DNA of 64,000 nucleotides from an uncultured Lachnospiraceae bacterium. Its GTDB lineage: Bacteria; Bacillota; Clostridia; Lachnospirales; Lachnospiraceae. The notes beneath the pieces were generated by a model, which worked only from the letters and a program-made list of their open reading frames with translations, had not been told where the DNA came from and did not search any database. Positions 18,177 to 26,634 of the stretch are shown piece by piece. Location: NCBI GenBank assembly GCA_944383765.1, contig CALWQT010000007.1, forward strand, positions 1-64,000. Direction: 5' to 3'. Position 1 is the first letter of the stretch; each line of letters opens with the position of its first letter. The position numbers were made by a program, and so were the translations under genes.

Positions 18177-19139
18177 ATGAAATATATGATCAAACATGTG
18201 CCGATTCCCATTGCGGGACTGGTACTCGGGCTGACAGCATTGGGGAATCTGCTTCAGGAATATTCGGATATGATGAGAACATTCTGCGGACTGGTAGCAG
18301 GAGGACTGGGTATTCTGCTGCTGTTGAAATTTGTGATCTATCCCTTCCATATTAAAGAAGAATATGAAAATCCGATTATTGCCAGCGTATCCGCTACTAT
18401 TTTTATGTCGGTCATGCAGCTGATGACATATATTTTTCCTTATGTCGGAAAGATTGCCTATGTGATCTGGCTGGCGGCAGTATGCTCCCATTTGATTCTG
18501 ATGGTCTGGTATACAAAGAAATTTCTGCTCCGTTTTTCTTTAGAAGAAATTTTCCCCACCTGTTTTATCACCTATGTGGGAATTATTGTGGGGTCAGTCA
18601 CTTCTGCCACGTTCCAGCAGGAAAGACTGGGAGAGATGCTGTTCTGGCTTGGATTTACGTTTTATATTTTTATTTTTGGCCTGATCACATACCGTTATAT
18701 GAAAGTGGAAGTGCCGGAATCCGCAAAACCTTTATTTTGCATTTATACGGCTCCTATGAGCCTGAGCCTGGCAGGGTATCTGACAGCAAGTTCCCATATT
18801 TCCTTTGCATTTACCCTTGCTTTGGAAATCATGGCCCAGCTTTTGTATATCGTTGTGCTCACTCAGCTTCCTAAATTGGTCAAGCTCTCCTTTTACCCCA
18901 GTTTTGCAGCATTTTCCTTCCCATTTGTGATCACAGCTTTTGCTTTGAAAAAATGGGTCGGTTATCTGTCTTCCATGGGGATAGAGGTTTCCCCGGTGAT
19001 CTATCTGGTATTGGCAATCGAGACGATCATTGCAGTTGTGATGGTGTCATTTGCCCTGATTCATTTTCTGAGCCACCTGTACCGGCATATGAGGCTGGGA
19101 ATATCAGCAGAAAGAACGCAGTTTGCGGCTGAAAAATAG
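18177..19139 (+). CDS. TDT family transporter (TehA-like)
   Basis: A 320-residue, very hydrophobic protein with about ten membrane segments, matching the tellurite-resistance/dicarboxylate (TDT, SLAC1-fold) family. These channels and carriers move small anions such as C4-dicarboxylates, sulfite or nitrite; the substrate here is unknown. AGGAGGA lies 4-5 nt from the ATG. The divergent LysR regulator suggests inducible expression. There is no nearby oxidoreductase that would point to a substrate. Confidence 0.8.
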   Translation: MKYMIKHVPIPIAGLVLGLTALGNLLQEYSDMMRTFCGLVAGGLGILLLLKFVIYPFHIKEEYENPIIASVSATIFMSVMQLMTYIFPYVGKIAYVIWLAAVCSHLILMVWYTKKFLLRFSLEEIFPTCFITYVGIIVGSVTSATFQQERLGEMLFWLGFTFYIFIFGLITYRYMKVEVPESAKPLFCIYTAPMSLSLAGYLTASSHISFAFTLALEIMAQLLYIVVLTQLPKLVKLSFYPSFAAFSFPFVITAFALKKWVGYLSSMGIEVSPVIYLVLAIETIIAVVMVSFALIHFLSHLYRHMRLGISAERTQFAAEK

Positions 19140-19141
19140 AA

Positions 19142-19184
19142 AAAGGATATGTGCATGCTTACTGAATGCACATATCCTTTTGTG
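19142..19184. terminator. Bidirectional terminator
   Basis: A perfect 15-bp stem, AAAGGATATGTGCAT (19142-19156) and ATGCACATATCCTTT (19166-19180), around a 9-nt loop, A-rich on the left and T-rich on the right. It serves the TDT gene and the convergent amidohydrolase gene. Confidence 0.85.
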
Positions 19185-19186
19185 AT

Positions 19187-20359
19187 TTATGCCTGGTATA
19201 CGATGTTTCCTCCTAAAACGGTCATCTGACAGTCCATGACCGTCTCTGGACAATCGATGGGATTTTTGGAGAATACAGCCAGATTCGCTTTCTTTCCGCA
19301 TTCAATGGAACCATGGGTCTTTTCCACACCACACATTTCAGCGGCTAGAATGGTTCCTGCCCGGAGTGCATCCCAGATATCCATACCGGCTTCTGTCATT
19401 AAAATAATTTCATAAGCGGTTTTGTCATGGGGATTGAACGGAGTACCGGCATCCGTACCAAGGACAATCTTTACTCCTGCCTGATAAGCATTCCGGAAGG
19501 TATTTAAGTGGTCTTCAAAAGCAGCGTTTACCTTTCTTACGGCAGATTCCGGGATTCCTGCACTGGTTCCATTGGTTTTGATCCAATACATAGCAGCCAG
19601 AGTGGGAACGTAGAAAACATTGTGTTCCTTCATCCAGTCAAAACACCAGTCGTCCATATAAAAACCATGCTCGATGGAATCTACTCCTGCCCGGAGCGCA
19701 TTTTTAATGCCGGTCATACCCTGGGAATGGGTACAGGATTTTGCCCCTGCTTTGTGTCCTTCTGTGATGGCAGCTCTCAGTTCTTCTTCGTCCAGCTGGG
19801 GAGAACCGGGTTCTACGCCTTCTGTCATGACTCCGCCTGTGCCCATGACTTTGATCCAGTCAGCTCCTGCGCGCAGCTGTTCCCTTGCAGCTTTGCGGCA
19901 GTCGTCAGGTCCGTCAGCTTCACGGGCCATTTGCCAGCCATGTCCTCCAGTCATGCAGATACACTTTCCGGATACCTGCATATCCGGAGCGGAAATCTGT
20001 CCCTTCTTTCCGGCATTCCGGATATCAATATCAATAAAGTTGACACCACCCACATCTCTGATGAAGGTTACCCCTGTTTTCAGGTACTGCTGGAGATGGT
20101 TTAAGGCCAGCATGGTGATCTGGCAGTCATTCCGGTTGAAATTTACCGCAGGGTCCGGTGGAAGGCACATATGGGTATGACAGTTAAAAAGTCCCGGCAT
20201 CACATAACTGCCTCCAAGAGAAATCACCTCTGCCTGTTCAGCAGAAACATCAGATCCCACTTCCTGGATGATGCCGTTTTCTACCAGGATCGAGCCGGTA
20301 AACACGGAACGGTTTACCACATCTACAATATGACAGTCTGTAAACAATTTCTTTTCCAT
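19187..20359 (-). CDS. Metal-dependent amidohydrolase (imidazolonepropionase/prolidase-like)
   Basis: A 390-residue amidohydrolase-superfamily enzyme. Seen: the first metal site NCHTHM near 59-64, a probable carbamylated or metal-bridging lysine in WIKVMGTGG near 169, further metal histidines in CTHSQG and SIEHGF, and the catalytic aspartate in GTDAGTPFNPH. Relatives hydrolyse imidazolonepropionate or Xaa-Pro/Xaa-Arg dipeptides; the substrate cannot be fixed. It has its own strong promoter at 20424-20452. No signal peptide, so cytoplasmic. Confidence 0.85.
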   Translation of the reverse strand: MEKKLFTDCHIVDVVNRSVFTGSILVENGIIQEVGSDVSAEQAEVISLGGSYVMPGLFNCHTHMCLPPDPAVNFNRNDCQITMLALNHLQQYLKTGVTFIRDVGGVNFIDIDIRNAGKKGQISAPDMQVSGKCICMTGGHGWQMAREADGPDDCRKAAREQLRAGADWIKVMGTGGVMTEGVEPGSPQLDEEELRAAITEGHKAGAKSCTHSQGMTGIKNALRAGVDSIEHGFYMDDWCFDWMKEHNVFYVPTLAAMYWIKTNGTSAGIPESAVRKVNAAFEDHLNTFRNAYQAGVKIVLGTDAGTPFNPHDKTAYEIILMTEAGMDIWDALRAGTILAAEMCGVEKTHGSIECGKKANLAVFSKNPIDCPETVMDCQMTVLGGNIVYQA

Positions 20360-20423
20360 AAAGACACCCCTTTAAGTAATATTTATACATCTAATTTTTA
20401 TAAAAGCCTGATTTATTGTACTA

Positions 20424-20452
20424 ATTATACATATAAATGATTAAAAAAGCAA
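20424..20452 (-). promoter_or_regulatory. Promoter of the amidohydrolase gene
   Basis: Minus strand: -35 TTGCTT (20452-20447), 17-bp spacer, -10 TATAAT (20429-20424). The same hexamers and spacing recur before the M20 pair at 24891-24919. Confidence 0.7.
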
Positions 20453-20521
20453 CCATAAAAATGGAATCCCAAGTAAATGCGGGCATATATTTTAAACAAA
20501 GACTGACAGGCGGTGGCAGAC

Positions 20522-21094
20522 ATGCTGAATTATCTTTGGGCGGCAATGATGACAGTAGGAATCATATGGGCAGCATTTCACGGGACAATTCCTGATGTAA
20601 CGGAAGCTGTTCTGGATTCTGCAAAAGAAGCAGTTTCGTTGGCGATCACAATGCTTGGTATTATGGCCTTCTGGAGCGGAATTATGGAAGTGGGAAATGG
20701 TGCAGGTATCATAGATGCTCTGACCGGAAAAATGTCTCCGGTCATGAATTTCCTGTTTCCTAAACTGGATCAGTCCCATCCGGCGAGAAAAGAGATTGCA
20801 ACGAATATGGCGGCTAATATGCTGGGGCTGTCATGGGCAGCTACACCAGCGGGATTGAAAGCCATGGAAGAATTAAAGAAGAACAGCAGTCTATCTCCGG
20901 ATACGGCGACAAAAGAGATGTGCACATTTTTGATTTTAAATATTTCGTCCCTGCAGCTGATTCCCATGACTATGATCGCTTACCGAAGCCAGTATGGGAG
21001 TGTGAATCCTGCAGCCGTGACAGGACCGGCATTTGTGGCAACGTTGATCAGTACACTTACGGCAGTGATTTTCTGCCGGCTTATGGACCGTTGA
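20522..21094 (+). CDS. spmA: Spore maturation protein A
   Basis: SpmA-family (nucleoside-recognition/GATE domain) membrane protein of 190 residues, needed for spore core dehydration in Bacillus. The ATG at 20522 gives MLNYLW, which aligns with the Bacillus start MVNIIW; a GTG at 20513 would add three residues. Seen: about four membrane segments and the conserved MAANMLGLSWAATPAGLKAM in the second half. Its usual partner spmB is not next to it but lies at 29939-30460 on the other strand. Confidence 0.85.
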   Translation: MLNYLWAAMMTVGIIWAAFHGTIPDVTEAVLDSAKEAVSLAITMLGIMAFWSGIMEVGNGAGIIDALTGKMSPVMNFLFPKLDQSHPARKEIATNMAANMLGLSWAATPAGLKAMEELKKNSSLSPDTATKEMCTFLILNISSLQLIPMTMIAYRSQYGSVNPAAVTGPAFVATLISTLTAVIFCRLMDR

Positions 21095-21123
21095 AAATAT
21101 TGATTTGTTTTCGCTGCTATGGT

Positions 21124-21159
21124 AAAATAAAGACAAAATTTTTTCTTTGTCTTTATTTT
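21124..21159. repeat. Perfect 14-bp inverted repeat before the TetR gene
   Basis: AAAATAAAGACAAA (21124-21137) and TTTGTCTTTATTTT (21146-21159) around ATTTTTTC. It could be the spmA terminator (weak T tract) or an operator for the TetR protein whose ribosome-binding site begins 5 bp later. Confidence 0.6.
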
Positions 21160-21177
21160 GCGGAAAGGAGGTGCAGA

Positions 21178-21786
21178 GTGCCTAAAGTTGCTTATTCTGA
21201 GGAGGAGCGGGAACAGATCAGGGAATCTTTGATTGTGACTGGGCTGGAATTGATGGCAAAGCAGGGGATACAACACACTACGGTGGAACAGATTTATAGA
21301 AAGGTGGGAATCTCCCGTACATTTTTTTATACCTTTTTTTCCACAAAGGAGGATCTGATCATAGAAATCCTGTATCTTCAGCAGCCTAAGATTCTGGCAT
21401 ATGCGCAGAAACTGATGGAAGATCCTGATTTAAGCTGGAAGGAGGGAGTCAGGCAGTTCCTGCATTCCTGCTGCTACGGGGAACGTTATGGGATTGCGGT
21501 ACTGACGATGGAAGAGCAGCAGATGATCTTCAGGCATCTGTCAGAAGAAAATTATCGGATATTCAGAGAAAGGCAGCAGTGCCTTTTTGGAAAGCTCTTA
21601 GCATGTTTTGGGGTACAGGCCGATCCAGACAGGATTCATTTATTTACTAATTTGTGTTTAATGGCCATGATCCTTCCCAGAGCCATCCCCAAGACTTTTC
21701 CATTACTGATACCGGAGGCGGTGGACCAGACTGTTGAGGTCCAGATCAATGCGATAGTGGAAATGATGGAAGCACTGAAAGAATAA
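21178..21786 (+). CDS. TetR/AcrR family regulator
   Basis: A 202-residue TetR-type repressor. The N-terminal helix-turn-helix reads TTVEQIYRKVGISRTFFYTFFSTKEDL in two parts around 32-58; the rest is helical ligand-binding domain. GTG at 21178 is the start, because AAAGGAGG is 6 nt upstream; the frame is open further upstream but that part overlaps spmA. It may control itself, the downstream 161-residue gene, or the hydrolase genes around it. Ligand unknown. Confidence 0.88.
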   Translation: MPKVAYSEEEREQIRESLIVTGLELMAKQGIQHTTVEQIYRKVGISRTFFYTFFSTKEDLIIEILYLQQPKILAYAQKLMEDPDLSWKEGVRQFLHSCCYGERYGIAVLTMEEQQMIFRHLSEENYRIFRERQQCLFGKLLACFGVQADPDRIHLFTNLCLMAMILPRAIPKTFPLLIPEAVDQTVEVQINAIVEMMEALKE

Positions 21787-21822
21787 AATTTCGCGAAGAA
21801 AGAAAAAACAGGAGGAAAAAGG

Positions 21823-22308
21823 ATGGGATTGTTCAGCAAGCTATTTAAGGGACCGGAAATTGATATGGAAAAAAGCAGGGCAAATGCAGAAAAAATGAGG
21901 ATCCTGTTTAATCAGGCTGTGGAAAATGGTAATGATTATAAACTGATTTTCGGATATACAGAAGATGTAAGCCGTTTTAATTATGGGTTTGTCCATGGAA
22001 GTAAAACGAAAATCGGCAATCTGATCGTTGGCTGGAATGAGGAAACTCTGACCATAGTAGCTATTCCTACTGTGCCGGACCTTTCCGGTTGTGGAGAACC
22101 GGTTTATTACAGAAGGTCTGAGATTCTGAAGGCTTACCGGAATAAATATCCTACGGATGCGTTTATTATTTATCCAGATAAAAAAAGTTATCTTGGAATC
22201 AATGCGTATGACTGGCTGGAAGATGAAAAATTATATGTTTATGTGTCTCAGCCAGATGAACTGGCAGAATTTACAGATTTCTTTATGAACCGGTATGCAA
22301 CCAAGTAA
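21823..22308 (+). CDS. Conserved hypothetical protein (161 aa)
   Basis: I do not recognise this family. It begins MGLFSKLFKG, a short amphipathic stretch, then a soluble alpha/beta domain rich in aromatic residues. There is no signal peptide or membrane helix. AGGAGGAAA precedes the ATG. It follows the TetR gene by 36 bp on the same strand and may be co-transcribed with it; a strong terminator follows. Codon use is normal. Confidence 0.75.
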   Translation: MGLFSKLFKGPEIDMEKSRANAEKMRILFNQAVENGNDYKLIFGYTEDVSRFNYGFVHGSKTKIGNLIVGWNEETLTIVAIPTVPDLSGCGEPVYYRRSEILKAYRNKYPTDAFIIYPDKKSYLGINAYDWLEDEKLYVYVSQPDELAEFTDFFMNRYATK

Positions 22309-22330
22309 AGGAAACCAATATCTCTGATAT

Positions 22331-22371
22331 AAAAAAAGCAGGAGCTGAAATAATTTCGGTTCCTGCTTTTA
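22331..22371. terminator. Bidirectional terminator
   Basis: Stem AAAGCAGGAGCTGAAA / TTTCGGTTCCTGCTTT with one mismatch and a TAA loop, flanked by A and T tracts. It separates the 161-residue gene from the convergent M20 gene. Confidence 0.8.
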
Positions 22372-22385
22372 TGTAACGGAAATGA

Positions 22386-23567
22386 TTATTCATTCAGGTA
22401 ATCAATAGCGTACTGGGCATAAAATGCTACAGAATTAGGCAGACAGTCTTCATCAATCTTGAAGCAGCCGGAATGATGAGGTTCGTCTGTTCCTTTTTCC
22501 GGATCACCGATACCAACGAATGCGATCAGGGAATCAGGAACTTTATTCATGATAAAGGAATAATCTTCACCACCCATCAGCGGCGGAAGTTTTCCAACGC
22601 CTTCTTCTCCCAGAAGCTTCTTTACCGTTTTGGTAGCTCTTGCAGAAGCTTCCTCCGGATTGTTGCAAGGCAGAGTAGCTTCAAATACGAATTTTTCTGT
22701 TACTTCGCACCGGTATGCATCAGCAGTACCTTCCACAACACGGAGCATAGCTTCCGGAACACCTTTGCAGAAAGCTTCCAGGTTGAAACATCTCACGGTA
22801 CCTTCCAGCAGAGCTTCTGCGGCAATAACGTTAAAACGGGTACCGCTCTCAATATGTCCGATGGTGATGACAAGCGGCTCAGAAGCCGGGAATTCACGGC
22901 TTACGATGTGCTGCATATTCAGAGCAGCAGCAGAAGCGGCAAGACCGGCATCAATACCCTGGTGGGGAAGAGCTCCATGACCTGGTTTTCCTTTTAAGCG
23001 GTATTTAAACCAGTTGGCTGCAGCCATTCGAGGACCAGCTTCTACAGAAATGGTTCCGCTCTTTACATCGCTCCATAAGTGGATAGCCATAGTAGCATCT
23101 ACTCCGTCTAAGCAGCCGGCATCGATCATATCTTTAGCGCCGGTGGCAACTTCTTCAGCAGGCTGGAACAGAAGGCGAACGGTTCCTTTGATCTGATCTT
23201 TGCAGGCCAACAGCACTTTTGCAGCTCCCAGCAGGGTAGCAGTATGGCCGTCATGTCCGCAGGCATGCATCAGACCGTCTACTTTGGATTTAAAAGAAAA
23301 ATCATTCAGTTCCTGTACACTTAAAGCGTCCATGTCGGCACGGAGAGCAATGGTTTTACCAGGCTGGTCACCTTTGATATCTACCATGACTCCTGTACCC
23401 AGTTTTCCCACTACCTGCGGTTCCAGTCCCATTTTCTTCAGCTCTTCACATACAACCTTACAGGTATTGACTTCATGTTCGCTGGCTTCCGGATTTTCAT
23501 GAAAATAACGGCGCATCTGGATCACATAATCTTTATTTTCCAGAGCAAGTTCCATGGTTTTTTCCAT
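22386..23567 (-). CDS. M20 family amidohydrolase, copy 1
   Basis: A 393-residue metallo-amidohydrolase of the HipO/AbgB/IAA-amino-acid-hydrolase branch of M20. Metal ligands and catalytic residues are visible: RADMDALSV, HACGHDGHT, QPAEEVATGA with the catalytic Glu-Glu, HLWSDV and GGEDYSF. Such enzymes release amino acids from N-acyl or aryl amides. The ATG at 23567 has GGAGG 9 nt upstream; a TTG at 23573 is less likely. It is a close tandem paralogue of the gene at 23661-24839 and probably its co-transcribed partner. Confidence 0.9.
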   Translation of the reverse strand: MEKTMELALENKDYVIQMRRYFHENPEASEHEVNTCKVVCEELKKMGLEPQVVGKLGTGVMVDIKGDQPGKTIALRADMDALSVQELNDFSFKSKVDGLMHACGHDGHTATLLGAAKVLLACKDQIKGTVRLLFQPAEEVATGAKDMIDAGCLDGVDATMAIHLWSDVKSGTISVEAGPRMAAANWFKYRLKGKPGHGALPHQGIDAGLAASAAALNMQHIVSREFPASEPLVITIGHIESGTRFNVIAAEALLEGTVRCFNLEAFCKGVPEAMLRVVEGTADAYRCEVTEKFVFEATLPCNNPEEASARATKTVKKLLGEEGVGKLPPLMGGEDYSFIMNKVPDSLIAFVGIGDPEKGTDEPHHSGCFKIDEDCLPNSVAFYAQYAIDYLNE

Positions 23568-23660
23568 ACTCAATTTCCTCCTTCACACATTTAAAGTAAT
23601 AAAGAATCTGTTCTGATTATAAAATGATTATAAGAATATTACAAGTAAAAAATTCAGGGT

Positions 23661-24839
23661 TTATTCATTCAGATAATCCACGGCATACTGGGCATAGAGA
23701 GCGGAAGCACCGGGGAGAGCATCTTCATCTACATTGAAGTGACCGGAATGATGAGGTTCGGCCGTTCTCTTGTCTGGATTGGCGGTACCGATATGGGCAA
23801 ATACAGAGTCCGGGATTTTATCCATCATAAAGGAATAGTCTTCTCCTCCCATCTGTGCCGGTGCAAATCCAATACCTGCGTCGCCAAATAATTTCTTGAC
23901 TGTTTTTTCTGCCCGGGCAGCAGGTATTTCAGGATTGTAGCAGGGCATAGTCACAGGTTCTGCTTTTTCAACTACCAGCTGGCAGCGGTAAGCATCGGCA
24001 ATGCCTTTCATTACCCGTTCCATGGCATCGGGAACCTCACGGAATACATCAGGATCAAAGCAGCGCACTGTGCCTTCCAGAGTTGCTTCTGCAGCAATCA
24101 CATTAAATCGGGTTCCTGCTTCAATCTTACCAATGGTAATGACAAGAGGCTTATCGGACGGAAATTCACGGCTGACCAGATGCTGCAGGTTCAGAGCTGC
24201 TGAGCAGGCAGCAAGACCGGCATCGATACCCTGATGAGGAAGAGCTCCATGGCCTGGTTTTCCGATCAGACGGTATTTGAACCAGTTGGCGGCAGCCAGT
24301 CTGGGACCAGCCTGGACAGAAATTTTTCCGGATTCCAGACTGCTGTTTACATGGGTTCCCATGGTAGCATCCACACCGTCCAGACAACCTGCTTCGATCA
24401 TGGCTTTGGCACCATAGGCAGTTTCCTCAGCAGGCTGGAATAAAAGACGTACGGTCCCTTTGAAATCATCTTTGCAGGCACTGAGGATTTTTGCGGCTCC
24501 CAGCAAAGTTGCGGTGTGGGCATCATGTCCGCAGGCGTGCATCAGTCCGTCTACTGTGGATTTATAGCAGACATCATTTAATTCCTGTACACTTAAAGCG
24601 TCCATATCGGCACGGAGAGCAATGGTTTTGCCAGGCTGGCTGCCTTTAATATCACACATGACTCCAGTCTGGCTGGAACATACGACTTTTGGCTCCAATC
24701 CCATTTTTTTCAGTTCTTCACATACTTTTTTGCAGGTATTGACTTCCTGTTCGCTGGGTTCTGGGTTCTGGTGCAGATATCTACGCATTTCAATGATATA
24801 ATCTTTGTTTTCCATGGCAAGCTGTAAAAATTTTTCCAT
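23661..24839 (-). CDS. M20 family amidohydrolase, copy 2
   Basis: A 392-residue paralogue of the downstream gene, with the same motifs: RADMDALSV, HACGHDAHT, QPAEETAYGA, GGEDYSF. The N-termini are nearly identical in pattern (about NKDYIIEMRRYLHQNPEPSE), which suggests recent duplication with divergence of the lid domain. AAGGAG precedes the ATG. It has a strong promoter at 24891-24919 and diverges from the transporter at 25217, whose product may import the substrate. Confidence 0.9.
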   Translation of the reverse strand: MEKFLQLAMENKDYIIEMRRYLHQNPEPSEQEVNTCKKVCEELKKMGLEPKVVCSSQTGVMCDIKGSQPGKTIALRADMDALSVQELNDVCYKSTVDGLMHACGHDAHTATLLGAAKILSACKDDFKGTVRLLFQPAEETAYGAKAMIEAGCLDGVDATMGTHVNSSLESGKISVQAGPRLAAANWFKYRLIGKPGHGALPHQGIDAGLAACSAALNLQHLVSREFPSDKPLVITIGKIEAGTRFNVIAAEATLEGTVRCFDPDVFREVPDAMERVMKGIADAYRCQLVVEKAEPVTMPCYNPEIPAARAEKTVKKLFGDAGIGFAPAQMGGEDYSFMMDKIPDSVFAHIGTANPDKRTAEPHHSGHFNVDEDALPGASALYAQYAVDYLNE

Positions 24840-24890
24840 AATAGATAACTCCTTTCTGTTTTGCAGTAAGATTGCCGCTGATTAAGGTAG

Positions 24891-24919
24891 ATTATAAGGC
24901 TTTATACAAACAAAAGCAA
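24891..24919 (-). promoter_or_regulatory. Promoter of the M20 pair
   Basis: Minus strand: -35 TTGCTT (24919-24914), 17-bp spacer, -10 TATAAT (24896-24891). It diverges from the transporter promoter at 24987-25015. Confidence 0.75.
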
Positions 24920-24986
24920 TGGTTGTCTGAAAATTTAGTTCATAACAGGTTGGTTTTATATTTCGACAGAAATATTGAAGAATCAC

Positions 24987-25015
24987 TGGACATTTTCTCA
25001 TAAACCGGATATAAT
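24987..25015 (+). promoter_or_regulatory. Promoter of the leader-transporter transcript
   Basis: -35 TGGACA (24987-24992), 17-bp spacer, -10 TATAAT (25010-25015). The predicted start near 25022 leaves a leader of about 195 nt before the start codon. Confidence 0.75.
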
Positions 25016-25021
25016 AAGTTA

Positions 25022-25216
25022 ATTAAATAAAGTGGGAAATCGTAAAAGGGCGATGACCGGAAATAAGGCTCTCACATTAAAACGTTATGGTTTTAATGTC
25101 AAAATAAAGAAAACGTGTACTGTCCGACCCAAGACGGGCAACGCGAAACAGCTTTAGGCGCGGACAGCAGCCGGAGAGCAGGTTATTGGGATTTTATTAA
25201 AAAGGAGGACTTTAGT
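25022..25216 (+). ncRNA. Structured 5' leader, candidate cis-regulatory RNA
   Basis: A roughly 195-nt untranslated leader that can fold extensively. Paired elements visible: GTGGGA (25032-25037) with TCTCAC (25070-25075) enclosing ATCG/CGAT; a perfect 10-bp hairpin ACATTAAAAC / GTTTTAATGT with a GTTATG loop (25074-25099); and CTGTCCG (25120-25126) with CGGACAG (25161-25167) enclosing CCC/GGG and CGC/GCG hairpins, a three-way-junction shape. No terminator is evident, so any control may act on translation. I could not match it to a riboswitch class I know; it is therefore only a candidate. Confidence 0.5.
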
Positions 25217-26470
25217 ATGGAACAACTTCAGGCACTTATTGTTGCATCACCAATCTTTGCCTTGTTGGTTCTGAGTATCACATATGCAATTGGTGATACA
25301 ATCGGTACACTGACAAAAGCATGGGTTCCATCCGTATTCGTGGTAGCGATCCTGTTCCTGTTAGGATACTGGACGTTTTTCCCGAAGGACATCGTTACTC
25401 TTGGAGGTCTTGGAGCTCCTCTTGGCGGAACTCTGGCCATCATGATCTGTATTACCCATATGGGTACTTCCATCAGCCTTGAGGAACTGAAAAAACAGTG
25501 GAAGATCATTGTGATCTGTCTGGCAGGTCTGGCTGGAATGATTGCAGCATGTTTGATTATCTGTCCTATTTTTGTGGACAGAAATTACATTATTTCCGGA
25601 CTTCCGCCGTTAACTGGTGGTATCGTGGCAGCTACCATGATGCAGGAAGCAGCTGCAAATCTGGGACTGGAAAAAGCTGCTGTCCTGGCTATCTGTATGT
25701 ATGTATGTCAGGGATTTGCCGGTTATCCTCTTACAGCAGTTATGCTGAAGAGAGAAGGTAGAAATCTTCTGAAGGATTACAGAAACGGTAATGTAAAGAA
25801 GGTAGAGAAGGCAGGCGAGATTGACGAGGTCAATGGAAAGTTCGCAGACACCAAAAAGAAGAAAAAGAAACTGATTCCGGAGATTCCGAATAAGTATTAT
25901 TCCACAGCCGTATCTCTGGTTACCATTTTGATTGTAGCATTCCTGTCTGCTCAGCTGAGTACATGGACTAAGAGCTTTATGGGTGTGTACGCAATCAACC
26001 AGGCAGTAATTGCACTGATTCTTGGTATCATTGCTACAGAACTTGGATTCCTTCGTCCGAATGTACTGAAGGAAAATGGTTGCTTTAATTTCTTAATGTT
26101 CATTCTGATGATGTATGTGTTCGGTGGTCTGAATAGTGCGACTCCAGAGCTTCTTATGGAAATCATTGGACCGTTGGTATTCATCATCATCGTTGGTGTT
26201 GCAGGTATGTGTATCTGCTCCACGATTGCAGGCAAGCTTTTGAAAGTGAGCCCGTATATGGCTATCGCTACCAGCCTTACTGCTCTTTATGGCTTCCCGC
26301 CAAACTATGTTCTGACTGATGAAGCTTCTAAAGCTCTGGCACAGAACGAAGAGGAGAAGACATATCTGATGGATAATATGCTTCCGCAGATGATCGTTGG
26401 TGGATTTGTAACCGTTACGATTACTTCCGTAATCATTGCCAGCGTATTTATCCCGCTGCTTCAGGCTTAA
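25217..26470 (+). CDS. Multi-pass membrane transporter, unassigned
   Basis: A 417-residue integral membrane protein with about ten to eleven membrane segments and a charged cytosolic loop in the middle with a run of six lysines (near residues 214-220). The layout, two hydrophobic halves with GG-rich re-entrant-like segments (GLPPLTGGIVAATM), resembles the ion-transporter superfamily that includes GltS-type carriers, but I cannot name the family with certainty. AAAGGAGG is 9 nt before the ATG. It is flanked by three M20 amidohydrolases, so it may carry an acyl-amino acid, peptide or product; this is inferred from context. Confidence 0.75.
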   Translation: MEQLQALIVASPIFALLVLSITYAIGDTIGTLTKAWVPSVFVVAILFLLGYWTFFPKDIVTLGGLGAPLGGTLAIMICITHMGTSISLEELKKQWKIIVICLAGLAGMIAACLIICPIFVDRNYIISGLPPLTGGIVAATMMQEAAANLGLEKAAVLAICMYVCQGFAGYPLTAVMLKREGRNLLKDYRNGNVKKVEKAGEIDEVNGKFADTKKKKKKLIPEIPNKYYSTAVSLVTILIVAFLSAQLSTWTKSFMGVYAINQAVIALILGIIATELGFLRPNVLKENGCFNFLMFILMMYVFGGLNSATPELLMEIIGPLVFIIIVGVAGMCICSTIAGKLLKVSPYMAIATSLTALYGFPPNYVLTDEASKALAQNEEEKTYLMDNMLPQMIVGGFVTVTITSVIIASVFIPLLQA

Positions 26471-26522
26471 TGAAATTTATATCTTGGGTAAATTTTAGTC
26501 CAGTGAAGCACATATAGAAATT

Positions 26523-26573
26523 AACGCCCCGCTGAGACACATTTGCTGCCTTGCGGGGTGTTTTCTTTTTTCA
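26523..26573 (+). terminator. Terminator after the transporter gene
   Basis: CGCCCCGC / GCGGGGTG with a long loop, followed by a T-rich tract (TTTTCTTTTTT). Confidence 0.75.
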
Positions 26574-26634
26574 CGGAATGAATGATTCTGTGAAGTAATC
26601 TATTAAGGTATTTTCAGAAAGGACGGGGAACTTT

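Noticed and set aside
20833..21177. N-terminal extension of the TetR frame into spmA
   Set aside because: The GTG at 21178 has a perfect ribosome-binding site and gives a normal TetR length; the extension overlaps spmA in another frame.
25074..25099. 10-bp hairpin in the transporter leader as a terminator
   Set aside because: It has no T tract (followed by CAAAATAAAG), so it is treated as part of a structured leader.
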